A stretch of 64,000 nt of DNA from Verrucomicrobiota bacterium (GCA_039192515.1 JBCCXA010000003.1:62001-126000); one strand, 5' to 3'. Positions 8,105 through 17,336 are shown, numbered from the stretch's first letter. Notes: a model not told the origin generated them from the sequence alone. Translations and numbers: made by a program.

Positions 8105-8536
8105 CTATCTACTAAACTCTTCTGCCGGTGTGGCAATAGCTTCCGACGTAGATTCTTTGCCCTTCCGCACAAGATGAACAACCTCATCATAATAACCCCT
8201 GACTAAGGATCGGAACAACCTGAGATGATCTTCCGTAGAATGCTGCACTATAAACTCAACTTGGTCCATTATCTCAGTTTCCTCTCTATTGCGGCTTGTC
8301 TGATAAAAAGGACCTTCGTCATATAGCCGTGTCACATCACCACCTTGCCCTAGCACATATAAATGCTTAAGCACAGAATCACTTAGCTTTACCAGCTTGA
8401 GTCTAGCCTTATATAGGGTCTTTTCTTTAAAACCTATTTTTATGGCTATGTCTGCTAGCGACATTCCTGTTTTAGTTTCAACACGACTGATTAGTTCTGA
8501 CTGATTTTCTAGATCTTCCACTGTTACCTTTGACAT
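8105..8536 (-). CDS. Hypothetical protein with N-terminal helix-turn-helix-like segment
   Basis: A 143-residue protein I do not recognise. Residues 18-50 (VETKTGMSLADIAIKIGFKE and KTLYKARLKL) look like a small helix-turn-helix. A charged C-terminal half (residues 88-120, DQVEFIVQHSTEDHLRLFRS region) is probably helical. It sits 92 bases upstream of ychF on the same strand and has a 291-base AT-rich leader region in front of it. A DNA-binding role is only inferred. Confidence 0.6.
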   Translation of the reverse strand: MSKVTVEDLENQSELISRVETKTGMSLADIAIKIGFKEKTLYKARLKLVKLSDSVLKHLYVLGQGGDVTRLYDEGPFYQTSRNREETEIMDQVEFIVQHSTEDHLRLFRSLVRGYYDEVVHLVRKGKESTSEAIATPAEEFSR

Positions 8537-8717
8537 ATCTTTTCTCTAATATATTTGGTTTGTTAAATATCCTAAGCAAACGTTAGGAATAATAAGGTGC
8601 TATAGCTAGGCTGCATGCGCTTCTGTTTCCAGTTATTGCACTGAAGCCTAATATTTTGATTTTTATAATAATAGTAACGAGAATTGGTTTATATATATAG
8701 ATAGCGAACTAAATGAC

Positions 8718-8735
8718 AAGATTATTAATAATCTT
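8718..8735. promoter_or_regulatory. Perfect 18-bp palindrome
   Basis: AAGATTATTAATAATCTT reads the same on both strands. It lies in the 291-base AT-rich gap (8537-8827) between two minus-strand genes, about 180 bases upstream of the helix-turn-helix-like gene. It could be an operator. Nothing else definite was seen in this gap. Confidence 0.3.
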
Positions 8736-8827
8736 TGATCTTTAAATGTCAAAAAAAGACATAATATTGTAACTAATAACAATGAAGGTTATCAAAAAAT
8801 CTGCTCCTGTGCTTTAGCATAGATTCA

Positions 8828-9625
8828 TTAGATAGATAAGGGAACAGAAATGCTCTCTCTTTGAACAAATTGAGTGATTTCACGGTAACCTAATGACCAG
8901 GCAAGTTTCGCTGCTTTAACAAAATCTCTACCCACTTCATCGGGTTTGTGCGCATCCGAATTTATCAGAATGGGAATCTCTCTTTCAAAAGCTTCTTCCA
9001 GAAAAGCTAAACTAGGGTAAGACTCCTTGATATCTTTATACCATCCTGCGGTATTTATCTCAATGGTCATACGACAATCAGCAATTGCATCAAGTGCTTC
9101 TCGATAATAACTTTTTAGATCACCGTGAGGGCAACGAGCAAACTTTTTAACTAAATCAGGATGTCCCAAAAAATCAAAAAGACCAGAGCTCGCGGCATCG
9201 CGATAACAAGCAAAGTACATCTTCCAGACGTCTTCAACAGCATAATCATTCCACCTACTAAGTTTGTGAGGATTATCTACATCCCAGTCCTCTTGGATGT
9301 AATGCACAGAACCTATGAAGTAATCAAAAGGATATTGAGATGCTAAATCCTTGATATGAGACTCATAACCTTTTATGTAGTCACATTCTAAGCCCAATCT
9401 GATTTTAAAATCCGGATGCACAAGACGAGCCTCATCTACAAGCTGAATATATTTGGGTAATTCGTCAGGCCCCATTCTCCAATCATCAAATTGTTCTGGC
9501 ATTGGGTTGTGGTCGGCAAAACCGATTTCGTCCAGTCCCCTTTTTTTAGCAACCGCGACATACTCCGATGGATGGCCCTCAGCGTGGTGGCACAATGGAG
9601 TGTGCATGTGATAATCAAAACGCAT
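8828..9625 (-). CDS. hisJ: Histidinol-phosphatase, PHP family (HisJ/HisK type)
   Basis: A 265-residue PHP-domain phosphoesterase. It opens with the metal motif DYHMHTPLCHHAEGHP (residues 4-19), followed by IGFADHNPMPEQF, LGLECDYIKGYE, YFIGSVHYIQ, DFLGHPDLVKKFAR and ILINSDAHKPDEVG; together these give the His/Asp/Glu set for the trinuclear metal site. HisJ-type enzymes hydrolyse L-histidinol phosphate in the penultimate step of histidine synthesis. No other his gene is nearby. It follows accD by 37 bases on the same strand and may share its transcript. Confidence 0.88.
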   Translation of the reverse strand: MRFDYHMHTPLCHHAEGHPSEYVAVAKKRGLDEIGFADHNPMPEQFDDWRMGPDELPKYIQLVDEARLVHPDFKIRLGLECDYIKGYESHIKDLASQYPFDYFIGSVHYIQEDWDVDNPHKLSRWNDYAVEDVWKMYFACYRDAASSGLFDFLGHPDLVKKFARCPHGDLKSYYREALDAIADCRMTIEINTAGWYKDIKESYPSLAFLEEAFEREIPILINSDAHKPDEVGRDFVKAAKLAWSLGYREITQFVQRESISVPLSI

Positions 9626-9662
9626 AGACCAATCTAGGACGAAGCAAAGTCAAAATGCGGTT

Positions 9663-10511
9663 TTAGAACCCTAAGTATCTTAACATACTGGCTATTTTTG
9701 ACTTCATCTCCTGCCTCTCCACAATTTGATCAATCAATCCATGATCCAGCAAAAATTCGGCTGTTTGGAACCCCTTGGGCAACTCGGACTGAGTGGTTTC
9801 CTTAATAACACGAGCGCCTGCAAATCCAATCATAGCACCTGGCTCTGCAATAATCAAATCACCCAATGAAGCATAACTAGCCATAACCCCTGCCATTGTT
9901 GGATTTGTTAAAACCGAAATGTAAGGTAAACACTCTGCAGAATGCCTAGCTAAGGCTCCACTTGTCTTAGCCATCTGCATGAGGCTAAACATGCCCTCAT
10001 ACATCCTGGCACCACCTGATGCGGAAACGATTACTAAAGGGCACCTGGCCTCCGTTGCCCTTTCTGCAGCTCGTGTAATCTTTTCTCCAACTACAGAGCC
10101 CATACTACCTCCAAGAAAACTAAAATCCATTACTGCCAAGGAGTATTGTATTCCCTCTATCTCTCCCATGCCACTGATTACAGCCTCTTTAAGGCCCGTG
10201 CGCTTACTGTAGGTGCTGAGCCGATCCAGATAAGTTGTTTTACCCTTAAATTTCAATATATCTACCGACTCTAGATCCTGGTCATAAGGTTCAAATGTGC
10301 CTTCATCGCAAAGGGATTCTACACGCATTAATGCTGGTAAAGACATATGATGCCCACAGCTCTTACAAACCCTCAAGCACTCATCTAGCTCTTTGTTAAA
10401 AAGAACCTCTGAACACTTAACACACTTCGTCCATATACCTTCAGGTATTTCTCTTTTTTTAGAGCGGTTTCCTGCTAATTTAACAAAAGGTGCTTTTTTA
10501 AAAATGGCCAT
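9663..10511 (-). CDS. accD: Acetyl-CoA carboxylase carboxyltransferase subunit beta
   Basis: A 282-residue protein with the AccD zinc finger at the N-terminus (WTKCVKC followed by CLRVCKSCGHH, residues about 28-56). The carboxyltransferase fold follows, with VISGMGEIEGIQYSLAVMDF, FLGGSMGSVVGEKITRA, SASGGARMYEGMFSLMQM, VLTNPTMAGVMASYA and EPGAMIGFAGARV. AccD with AccA transfers the carboxyl group from biotin to acetyl-CoA to make malonyl-CoA, which also feeds the type III polyketide synthase 2.3 kb away. It sits 18 bases downstream of comF. Confidence 0.97.
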   Translation of the reverse strand: MAIFKKAPFVKLAGNRSKKREIPEGIWTKCVKCSEVLFNKELDECLRVCKSCGHHMSLPALMRVESLCDEGTFEPYDQDLESVDILKFKGKTTYLDRLSTYSKRTGLKEAVISGMGEIEGIQYSLAVMDFSFLGGSMGSVVGEKITRAAERATEARCPLVIVSASGGARMYEGMFSLMQMAKTSGALARHSAECLPYISVLTNPTMAGVMASYASLGDLIIAEPGAMIGFAGARVIKETTQSELPKGFQTAEFLLDHGLIDQIVERQEMKSKIASMLRYLGF

Positions 10512-10529
10512 TTTTTGATCTCCTTACGT

Positions 10530-11204
10530 TTATCCCCTAGCAACCGTAAGAGCCGAAATACTTTTGGCCCCCTCTTTCAAGAGAGCTCCAGCACACGCAT
10601 CCGTAGTCGCTCCTGTTGTAAACACATCGTCTATGATTAGCACTCTCCACCCTTGGACGTCAAATCCACTCTTTAATTCATAAGCTTTGCGCTGATTACG
10701 AATACGCTCACTCCTTCTCAGTTTTGCCTGAATAAGGGTTTTACGTGTTCTCCTTAGTAAGTCAATGAAAGGTAATTTCATGCGCTTGCATAGTCCCTTG
10801 GCCAGTTCTCTTGACTGATTAAAGCCGCGCTCCCTTTGTCGAGTAGCATATAGCGGTACTGGTACCACAGCATCCCAATTTTGACCTTCATAAAAACGGC
10901 TATATCCCTCTGTTAACCAATCCAATAAATAAGGTAGATAGTATGATTTCTGTTCGTATTTAAAGCCATGGATTGCTTCCCTGACTCCATATTGTGAAAC
11001 ATACGCTGCCCTAATAGTATCCAACGCCCAAGAACGTCCTCGGCAATTCCAGCAAGTATGCGGTAGAAGACCTGCTGTTGCATAGGGTTCTTCACACTGC
11101 TGGCAAAAAGGCTCTTTCAACTCAACTAGTTTATTAGGAACATCTGAATCGGGGTAAATTAAGTCTGTAAAGCTTCTCAGCCAATCATTGAACACGAAAC
11201 TCAT
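10530..11204 (-). CDS. comF: ComF-family phosphoribosyltransferase-like protein
   Basis: A 225-residue ComF-family protein. An N-terminal zinc-finger region (FCQQCEEPY, CWNCRGR) precedes the type I phosphoribosyltransferase domain, with AIHGFKYEQKSY, VPVPLYATRQRERGFNQ and the PRPP loop VLIIDDVFTTGATT near residue 188. ComF proteins are needed for DNA uptake in competent bacteria, with unclear biochemistry. The ATG at 11204 is preferred over one 30 bases upstream because AAGGGG lies about 7 bases ahead of it. The start overlaps the end of the CPBP protease gene by 20 bases. Confidence 0.9.
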   Translation of the reverse strand: MSFVFNDWLRSFTDLIYPDSDVPNKLVELKEPFCQQCEEPYATAGLLPHTCWNCRGRSWALDTIRAAYVSQYGVREAIHGFKYEQKSYYLPYLLDWLTEGYSRFYEGQNWDAVVPVPLYATRQRERGFNQSRELAKGLCKRMKLPFIDLLRRTRKTLIQAKLRRSERIRNQRKAYELKSGFDVQGWRVLIIDDVFTTGATTDACAGALLKEGAKSISALTVARG

Positions 11205-12081
11205 TTGTAACCCCTTTATATACAGGAAAAGCAATAACTACGAAGAGGATGATAAGCATCGCATAAGTATCTACTCCAGTTACTAAATCATTACCAAATA
11301 TCCAGTGTGCCCAACGACTATCAGGATTCATATCCGTCAGGCGCTCTGTTGTTTTTAACGTAAATACCCAGCCTGCATGCAACCCCATAGCCCCCCATAG
11401 AACTCCCTGTCTTTCGACTAGAGCACATAAGCACATCCCAACTCCAAAATAGCTGATTCCTCGCATTATCAAATATTCAATGCCCGTGCCGTAGCTAAAA
11501 ATAGTTCCCCAAGCTGTAATACCACTCATAAGGGTAATAGTATCAATATGTTGAACCTTTGCGAAGTGTGTCACAGAGTAAAATAAGGAACTAAAAAATG
11601 CGATGATGATCTTATGATTCCATGCCTCCGACTTATTAAGTAGTCTGACAACTGCCAAATAGAACACCCCACGGAAAAGTATCTCTTCAAAAAAGCCTAG
11701 TACTGAACTCCCAAAAAAATAGCCTGTCGCATCTCCGGGCTCCATATCTAGCGCAATAATTCTAGCATCGAATGCCAGTTCTAATGCAACTACAACTCCT
11801 AAAGTGATGAGCCCGAGCCCCCACCCCCTCACAAGATCCTTAAACATCTTTGCAGTTTTAGCTATCCCCACGGCTGCCCAACTACTTATTTTCCACCATT
11901 TGGTTAGAGGCCATAGTAACAACAAGGCATTAACCATAAGAACGCGATTAAATACTCGCTTAAATGGAAAGGCCTCAGGCATAATAGAATCGATCAACCA
12001 AAAAGCGAAAGGGCTTGCGAAAGCAGTTGATAAGAACAAGCCAACAAGATATCCCCCGAATCCCACAAAAAACCGAATCAT
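11185..12081 (-). CDS. CPBP (CAAX protease/bacteriocin-processing) intramembrane metalloprotease
   Basis: A 298-residue polytopic membrane protein with about eight hydrophobic segments. The CPBP (PF02517) metal motifs are present: FFEEILFRGVFY near residue 137 (E-E-x-x-x-R), SVTHFAKVQH near 170 and GLHAGWVF near 232. Bacterial members cleave or modify membrane substrates; the substrate here is unknown. It is probably coupled to comF through the 20-base overlap. Confidence 0.88.
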   Translation of the reverse strand: MIRFFVGFGGYLVGLFLSTAFASPFAFWLIDSIMPEAFPFKRVFNRVLMVNALLLLWPLTKWWKISSWAAVGIAKTAKMFKDLVRGWGLGLITLGVVVALELAFDARIIALDMEPGDATGYFFGSSVLGFFEEILFRGVFYLAVVRLLNKSEAWNHKIIIAFFSSLFYSVTHFAKVQHIDTITLMSGITAWGTIFSYGTGIEYLIMRGISYFGVGMCLCALVERQGVLWGAMGLHAGWVFTLKTTERLTDMNPDSRWAHWIFGNDLVTGVDTYAMLIILFVVIAFPVYKGVTNEFRVQ

Positions 12082-12115
12082 TGCAAAGCTTTTAGACTAT
12101 CAAGGAATCTCTGTC

Positions 12116-12679
12116 CTAAGCAACTCCGCTACCAAACTTCGACTCCATTATCCTTCTAGCTATGTCGATCCGACGCTTACGCTGCTCATCTAATTTGGCT
12201 CCGACCTCGTTTGATTGCTTGTTTTTTAATGCAGCCAACTGAGGATTCATCTCTTTAATACGCCTCACAGCAATAGCAAATAGGGAGAGCAAGACGACAG
12301 CAACTATTCTTGGATACTCCATCCAACACTCGAGCAACCTATCATGGCGCATGCGCCACAAGTCACACCTATCAACTGCAGTGACAGTAGCACTGGCCTC
12401 ATCTTGGTCTACCATGCTCATTTCGCCTATGGAATTTCCGGAGCTTAATCTAGCGACTTCTGATTCCTTGCCATCAGAAGCAACAGTAACCTTGAGGCTC
12501 CCATCTAGAATCATATATAAAAATGGCTGTTGTTCACCCTGCTCGATTAAAATATCCCCTGTCTGCAATTGCAAAAAGTCCCCCAATTGGCAAAGCACTT
12601 GTCTTTCTTCAGCGTCCAAATCACTTAGCCAAGATGTGGAAGGTGAATTGACAAATTTTTGTATAAGTTCTTGATCCAT
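12116..12679 (-). CDS. Cyclic nucleotide-binding domain protein without HTH
   Basis: A 187-residue protein. Residues about 20-145 form a cNMP-binding beta-roll (GDILIEQGEQQPFLYMILDG, a phosphate-binding-cassette-like SGNSIGEMSMVD, then ASATVTAVDRCDLWRM). After the roll comes a helical, basic tail (KLDEQRKRRIDIARRIMES) instead of a Crp-type helix-turn-helix. The cassette lacks the usual R-[ST]-A of cAMP receptors (it reads DEASATV), so the ligand is uncertain. It is 34 bases upstream of the CPBP gene on the same strand. Confidence 0.82.
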   Translation of the reverse strand: MDQELIQKFVNSPSTSWLSDLDAEERQVLCQLGDFLQLQTGDILIEQGEQQPFLYMILDGSLKVTVASDGKESEVARLSSGNSIGEMSMVDQDEASATVTAVDRCDLWRMRHDRLLECWMEYPRIVAVVLLSLFAIAVRRIKEMNPQLAALKNKQSNEVGAKLDEQRKRRIDIARRIMESKFGSGVA

Positions 12680-12780
12680 TTTCTGACTCCAATCAATTGG
12701 TTTTTACTTAGCATCTGGCTACCGTGAGCGACAATGTAGACTGTTTTGAGGCCCTTGTCCATTTCATAGCTAGTAGCACT

Positions 12781-13827
12781 CTAATGGATCTCCATTTCAC
12801 AGCAATAAGCTGTCAATCCAGCCCCGAAGCTACTCATCCAAATTTTGCCGCTATTCTGATCCAGGTTCCTTAGGGCAAATTCCAACCCAAATAATACCGA
12901 AGGGCTACTCATATTGCCATAATCTGATAGTACCTCATAAGACTCTACAGGACGGCGAATATTAATCTGATTTTCCACAGCTTGTAACACCTTTTTACCA
13001 CCAGGATGAATCACTATCTTATCTGGCTCTTCTTTACAACTACGGCTTAAGAAGAGCTCTTCTACTGCTTCGGCAGCTAACCCTGGGATAGACCTATGTA
13101 GCTTATTCCTTAATTTACCCTTAACATTTTCAAAACGCAATTTTTCGCGTTCTTTAGGTATATGTAATGAGTCAAATTGTTTACACTCTATGCAACTACC
13201 CCCGTTATATCCGATCTCCTCACCAGTCCATACGCTCGCACTAGCACCATCACCAAACAAACAAAAACTTACGAGAACACCTGGATCATCGTCCAGATAA
13301 AATGCTGCAGAACAAACCTCTACAGCTATGACTGCGGCATTGCTATGGGGGTTAGCTTTTAGGTAATTCCATGCGTTACGCAGTGTTGGTATAGCAGCCC
13401 CGCACCCTAAGCCTACAAGATCCGCCATTTGAATATGATCCGGCAAGGCTAATTGCTCTGCAATATAGCTACTAAGCCCTGGACAAAGGTATCCAGAACA
13501 GGTGCAAACAAATAGTGCATCCAATTGGTTAGCATCAATAGATGACTGGTCTAAAGCAGGTCCCAGAGACTGCACTCCTAACTTAGTCGCTTCTCTTTGA
13601 AAAAATAAATTTAGTTTACCAGCATCAGAGCTCATAAGAGTTTTTACATCGGCGGAAGCAAAATGACGTTTTTGTATACCGTTATCTCCCAGTAATATTC
13701 TTTCGAGGAGATTCTGAGATTTAGACTCAAGGCCATGGACCTGTTTTAAATCTTTTATCTCCTCCCACAAATCACTCTGCTTTAATGAATATTCTGGAAC
13801 AGCGTGATGAATAGCAGATAAATACAT
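12781..13827 (-). CDS. Type III polyketide synthase (chalcone/stilbene synthase family)
   Basis: A 348-residue thiolase-fold enzyme with the type III PKS triad visible: Cys142 in DLVGLGCGAAIPTLR, His274 in IVIHPGGKKVL and Asn305 in DYGNMSSPSVLFGLE. Other family blocks are GDNGIQKRHFA near 48 and LFGDGASASVW near 191. Such enzymes extend an acyl-CoA starter with malonyl-CoA to make alkylpyrones or alkylresorcinols. It is the last gene of a tight minus-strand cluster (methyltransferase, flavoprotein, PKS), 3 bases after the flavoprotein stop. The context suggests a methylated, oxidised phenolic lipid; the product is inferred. Confidence 0.92.
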   Translation of the reverse strand: MYLSAIHHAVPEYSLKQSDLWEEIKDLKQVHGLESKSQNLLERILLGDNGIQKRHFASADVKTLMSSDAGKLNLFFQREATKLGVQSLGPALDQSSIDANQLDALFVCTCSGYLCPGLSSYIAEQLALPDHIQMADLVGLGCGAAIPTLRNAWNYLKANPHSNAAVIAVEVCSAAFYLDDDPGVLVSFCLFGDGASASVWTGEEIGYNGGSCIECKQFDSLHIPKEREKLRFENVKGKLRNKLHRSIPGLAAEAVEELFLSRSCKEEPDKIVIHPGGKKVLQAVENQINIRRPVESYEVLSDYGNMSSPSVLFGLEFALRNLDQNSGKIWMSSFGAGLTAYCCEMEIH

Positions 13828-13830
13828 TTT

Positions 13831-14871
13831 TTACCTTAATAACCTTAATAGGAGGTTGAAGGGCAGTAAATTAAGCTTACATAAATGGAGGAGAACCATT
13901 CTTAAGGAACTATTAAGCAGAAACGGATGTAATCTACTGGCCATTTGCATTCGCCAAGAAAACTTTTTCCGAGCCCTTTTTAAAAAGCGATCTCTTGACT
14001 CCTTCCAAGTCTGGTCACCATAAGAATATCTCTTTAACTCATTTAAAGCCTCAGCTGCTCCCTCAAATGCCATAGACATACCGTTGCCAGTAAAGGGAGG
14101 TATAACACCGAGCCGATCTCCTATTTCAAAATCGCTAGCATTTGACTCGTTCCAACCCAAATGAAAAGCACTTACGCTACTCAAGGATCGCTCATCTTTT
14201 CCCGCTTTTGAGATTCGCTCCGACAAATATTCTAAACCATTTGCGTAAAGATAATTCTTAAAGATTGATTGCTTATTGTTTTGTAAAAATTGCTCTTTTC
14301 TAAAGAGTCCGCAAACATTTACCCTGCCACGTTCAACTCGTGAAAGGCCCACGTAACCATTCTCACCTAAATGCATTTCCAGGTCTGCTTTCATCTCTAA
14401 TTTACAAACATGAACTTTTAACCCCAACCATTTGCTTTTTATATGGACTTTTCTACCCGATGCCCAAACCCAGCCTTCATTATTTTTACGTCGAACATCC
14501 TTAGCGATACGATGCGACTCAATTAATGTCCCCCCAACTTCTTTCAAGCGATTTGCCATCAATTCATCTAGTTTAAAACGTGAGATTCCCCAAGCTAGAA
14601 CGGGCAACTCAGACTCAAAAATCACCGTATTCTTGTAATACCATCTGATCTTTCTATGTTGCTGCGCACCATGCAGCAAATCATCTACTCCTAAGAACTG
14701 CAAAATTTTGGGAGACACCCCAGAGATAAATTCTCCACAGACACGATGCCTGGGAAAGTGAGAAGCTTCGTATAAAGTAACTGGGACACCGCTATTTCTG
14801 AGCCCAATACCCAATGACAATCCCGCAAGACCAGCTCCTACGATTGAAATTTCTTTATTTTGACAATCCAC
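13831..14871 (-). CDS. FAD-dependent oxidoreductase of the geranylgeranyl reductase / hydroxylase type
   Basis: A 346-residue flavoprotein. The Rossmann FAD site is SIVGAGLAGLSLGIGLRNSG (residues 9-28), followed by YEASHFPRHRVCGEFISG with the R-x-C-G-E motif of geranylgeranyl reductase-like proteins. The second FAD motif is GDRLGVIPPFTGNGMSMAFE near 260. The C-terminus is basic and hydrophobic and could touch the membrane. The start is GTG at 14871, overlapping the methyltransferase end by 17 bases. In similar clusters such a flavoprotein oxidises the aromatic ring made by the PKS; that assignment is by analogy. Confidence 0.88.
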   Translation of the reverse strand: MDCQNKEISIVGAGLAGLSLGIGLRNSGVPVTLYEASHFPRHRVCGEFISGVSPKILQFLGVDDLLHGAQQHRKIRWYYKNTVIFESELPVLAWGISRFKLDELMANRLKEVGGTLIESHRIAKDVRRKNNEGWVWASGRKVHIKSKWLGLKVHVCKLEMKADLEMHLGENGYVGLSRVERGRVNVCGLFRKEQFLQNNKQSIFKNYLYANGLEYLSERISKAGKDERSLSSVSAFHLGWNESNASDFEIGDRLGVIPPFTGNGMSMAFEGAAEALNELKRYSYGDQTWKESRDRFLKRARKKFSWRMQMASRLHPFLLNSSLRMVLLHLCKLNLLPFNLLLRLLR

Positions 14872-15529
14872 TACTGGTTAACATCTCCTTCTTAACAGCC
14901 AACATACGGTAACTGCCTAATAAGCTTTGTTTAATAACAACTTGCCACAGGTTTTCGTCTAATCCAAGTAACTGAGGCAGTTCCTTCTCAATAAATCCAG
15001 CTTGAATACTCACATGACCGTCGTGCAGAGTAACCTGGCCCGCACCCCATATCCTTGTTAGCTTTAGGAGTTTCTGAAAAATAGGACGTCTAATTAGCTC
15101 CCCAGCTATAATCACACGAAACCCCTTCAATTTTTCTCCTAGTTTTCTCAGTTCACAATCATCTAAATGATGTAAAAATAGATTTACTACACAAACCTGA
15201 TAATGCTCCCATTCACGAAAATCCATGATGTCTCCCTTCCACCATAGCCATTCACTAGGCCAACTACTTGGCTTCGAGATCAAGTCGAGACCTGTGTATT
15301 CAGATAAACGAGGATTCTCTTGATACAAGAATTTACCAAGCTCTCCTGTTCCAGCTCCTAATTCTAAAATCCGCTCACAGTTCTTTCTGTGCCTGACAAT
15401 CTGATTAACTATCCACCTATAATTCCCCATTAGGATATTTATTCGGTGCAAATCTTTCCGGTTACTGATTGCCTCTGGATCATTCTCAGGGAGAGAATCT
15501 AGAATTTCTGGGAGAACCTCGCGCTTCAC
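14855..15529 (-). CDS. Class I SAM-dependent methyltransferase of the polyketide cluster
   Basis: A 224-residue methyltransferase. The N-terminal DLHRINILMGNYRWI (residues 27-41) is followed by the SAM motif I ILELGAGTGELGKFL (about 54-68), an acidic TGLDLIS after strand 2 and VVNLFLHHLDD near 115. It is related to UbiE-like enzymes. It starts with GTG at 15529, 23 bases after the Lon-N protein, and is translationally overlapped by the flavoprotein. Its likely substrate is the phenolic product of the neighbouring type III PKS. Confidence 0.87.
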   Translation of the reverse strand: MKREVLPEILDSLPENDPEAISNRKDLHRINILMGNYRWIVNQIVRHRKNCERILELGAGTGELGKFLYQENPRLSEYTGLDLISKPSSWPSEWLWWKGDIMDFREWEHYQVCVVNLFLHHLDDCELRKLGEKLKGFRVIIAGELIRRPIFQKLLKLTRIWGAGQVTLHDGHVSIQAGFIEKELPQLLGLDENLWQVVIKQSLLGSYRMLAVKKEMLTSSGLSK

Positions 15530-15552
15530 AAATTTAATTCAAGTATTGGCTG

Positions 15553-16146
15553 CTAAATAGAATATTCATCTCGCAAGCTATCGACAAGAAAAGGCAATCT
15601 TTCGCTTAATGTGGTCATTTCGAGTAACCTCTGTCTATTTAAATGATTACGCACCAGAGTGCCTGCAATAATGTCCGCCAACATGTGAAAATCTGTTATC
15701 TTATTTAAAAATTCCTTCACATCTCCTTTGATTGCCTGTTTTGTCTCTTTTATCTCTAGAATTTTGCTAACTAAGTGTCTAGCCAATATCTCATTATCTT
15801 CTTTATCCTCGTGACTCTCCTCTAATTGTCTTGGCCTTCCTTTATAATAAGGGCTGATTTGTGTGTAATCCTCAAAAACCACTCTGCTATACCCTTGCAA
15901 TAATATATTACTGGTGCCATCACTGTTTTGTACAGCCGTCCTCACATACCCTACTCCCGCTATACCTGAAGACACTGGGACATTATGTTCACCCTGGGAT
16001 ATCACAGCAAACATTCGTGATCCCATTAAAGCTTCTAGTAACATCTGCCGATATCTAGGTTCGAAGATGTGGAGGGGTTGTACGCTATGCGGGAATAAAA
16101 CTGTTTCTGGTAGCACCATAATCCCTATTTCATCCGGTAATTGCAT
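15553..16146 (-). CDS. Lon N-terminal (substrate-binding) domain protein
   Basis: A 197-residue stand-alone Lon-N domain (PF02190): IGIMVLPETVLFPHSVQPLH near the start, then FEPRYRQMLLEALMGSRMFAV, GIAGVGYVRTAVQNSDGTSN and ILLQGYSRVVFED. It has no AAA+ or protease domain, and such short proteins are of unknown role. The ATG at 16146 is chosen over an in-frame TTG three bases upstream. It heads the minus-strand cluster that continues into the methyltransferase and polyketide synthase, and is divergent from mreB with 122 bases between. Confidence 0.87.
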   Translation of the reverse strand: MQLPDEIGIMVLPETVLFPHSVQPLHIFEPRYRQMLLEALMGSRMFAVISQGEHNVPVSSGIAGVGYVRTAVQNSDGTSNILLQGYSRVVFEDYTQISPYYKGRPRQLEESHEDKEDNEILARHLVSKILEIKETKQAIKGDVKEFLNKITDFHMLADIIAGTLVRNHLNRQRLLEMTTLSERLPFLVDSLRDEYSI

Positions 16147-16150
16147 CAAC

Positions 16151-16161
16151 TAAAACTTACG
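16151..16161. repeat. 11-bp direct repeat, copy 1
   Basis: TAAAACTTACG occurs here and again at 16251-16261, exactly 100 bases apart, in the divergent region between the Lon-N gene and mreB. Each copy lies close to one of the two start codons, so it might be a shared regulator site. Chance cannot be excluded. Confidence 0.35.
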
Positions 16162-16221
16162 TGAGAGAATTAAATGAAGCAAAGTGCTTTTACTTGCAGC
16201 CAAAATCCTTTCGCATTAAGG

Positions 16222-16250
16222 TTGACGCCAAGTTGGGTGACATCTACACG
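16222..16250 (+). promoter_or_regulatory. Candidate sigma-70-type promoter of the mreB operon
   Basis: TTGACG (16222-16227) and TACACG (16245-16250) are 17 bases apart, 19 bases ahead of the mreB ATG. The -35 is a good match to consensus and the -10 a weak one. Confidence 0.3.
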
Positions 16251-16261
16251 TAAAACTTACG
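16251..16261. repeat. 11-bp direct repeat, copy 2
   Basis: Second TAAAACTTACG, 7 bases upstream of the mreB start codon, identical to the copy at 16151-16161. Confidence 0.35.
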
Positions 16262-16268
16262 CAAGTAT

Positions 16269-17306
16269 ATGATTAATAGATTTTTGGGATTATTTTCAAA
16301 CGACATTGGTATCGATCTAGGAACCGCTAACACACTCGTTTATGTTAAAGATAAGGGAACCGTTCTACGCGAACCTAGCGTCGTTGCCATACAACAAGGA
16401 ACCCGCAACGTTCTAGCCGTGGGTGATGAAGCCAAACGAATGCTAGGCAGAACACCTGGGAACATTGTTGCAGTAAGACCACTAAAGGATGGCGTGATAT
16501 CTGACTTCGAAATCACAGAGGCCATGCTCAAGTGCTTCATTCAAAAAGTGCATAGCAAACGACTTTTAGCGCCCAGACCCAGAGTTGTTATAGCGGTACC
16601 ATCTGGTATTACTGAAGTCGAAAAGCGTGCGGTTCGTGAATCCGCTTACCATGCCGGTGCTAGATTAGTCACTTTAATAGAAGAACCCATGGCAGCAGCA
16701 ATTGGCGTGGGGCTTCCCGTTCAAGAAGCTGCTGGCAATATGATTGTAGATATAGGCGGAGGCACCACAGAAGTCGCAATCATCTCTCTAGCAGGAATCG
16801 TTTTTAGTAGAAGCATTCGCGTCGCAGGGGATGAAATGGATGAAGCGATCACAAACTACCTCAAGCGAGCCTATAATCTCGTCATAGGTGAAAGAACTGC
16901 CGAGGAGATCAAAATTAAGATTGGTTCAGCATTCCCCATGGAAAAAGAAACGAGTATGGAGGTAAAAGGCCGTGATCTCGTTGCAGGCCTTCCTAAAACA
17001 CTAAGCATTACCTCCCAAGAAGTTCGAGAAGCCTTACTGGACCCTATTTCAACAATTATCGAATCGGTACGAATCAGCTTAGAACGCTGCCCACCAGAAC
17101 TGTCCGCTGACCTCGTGGAACGCGGAATCGTTTTGGCAGGTGGAGGAGCCCTATTGCGGGGGCTTGATCGACTTCTAGCCGAAGAAACAGGTTTACCCGT
17201 TCATGTCTCCGAAGACCCCTTAAGTGCTGTTGCTGAGGGAACGGGTAAGGTTCTTCAGGAGCTAGAGTTCCTTACTAAGCTCACTTCGACCGATTTGAAA
17301 GGCTAA
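16269..17306 (+). CDS. mreB: Rod shape-determining protein MreB (actin homologue)
   Basis: A 345-residue bacterial actin of standard length. Phosphate-binding and adenosine motifs are clear: [19 protein letters not shown] at the start, [48 protein letters not shown] and [15 protein letters not shown]. MreB forms membrane-attached filaments that direct lateral wall synthesis. It is the first gene of an operon mreB-mreC-mreD-PBP2-rodA with short gaps or overlaps, so the whole elongation machinery is expected to be transcribed together. Confidence 0.98.
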   Translation: MINRFLGLFSNDIGIDLGTANTLVYVKDKGTVLREPSVVAIQQGTRNVLAVGDEAKRMLGRTPGNIVAVRPLKDGVISDFEITEAMLKCFIQKVHSKRLLAPRPRVVIAVPSGITEVEKRAVRESAYHAGARLVTLIEEPMAAAIGVGLPVQEAAGNMIVDIGGGTTEVAIISLAGIVFSRSIRVAGDEMDEAITNYLKRAYNLVIGERTAEEIKIKIGSAFPMEKETSMEVKGRDLVAGLPKTLSITSQEVREALLDPISTIIESVRISLERCPPELSADLVERGIVLAGGGALLRGLDRLLAEETGLPVHVSEDPLSAVAEGTGKVLQELEFLTKLTSTDLKG

Positions 17307-17336
17307 AAGTAAAGCTTTCAAACGATTCGAACGAGC

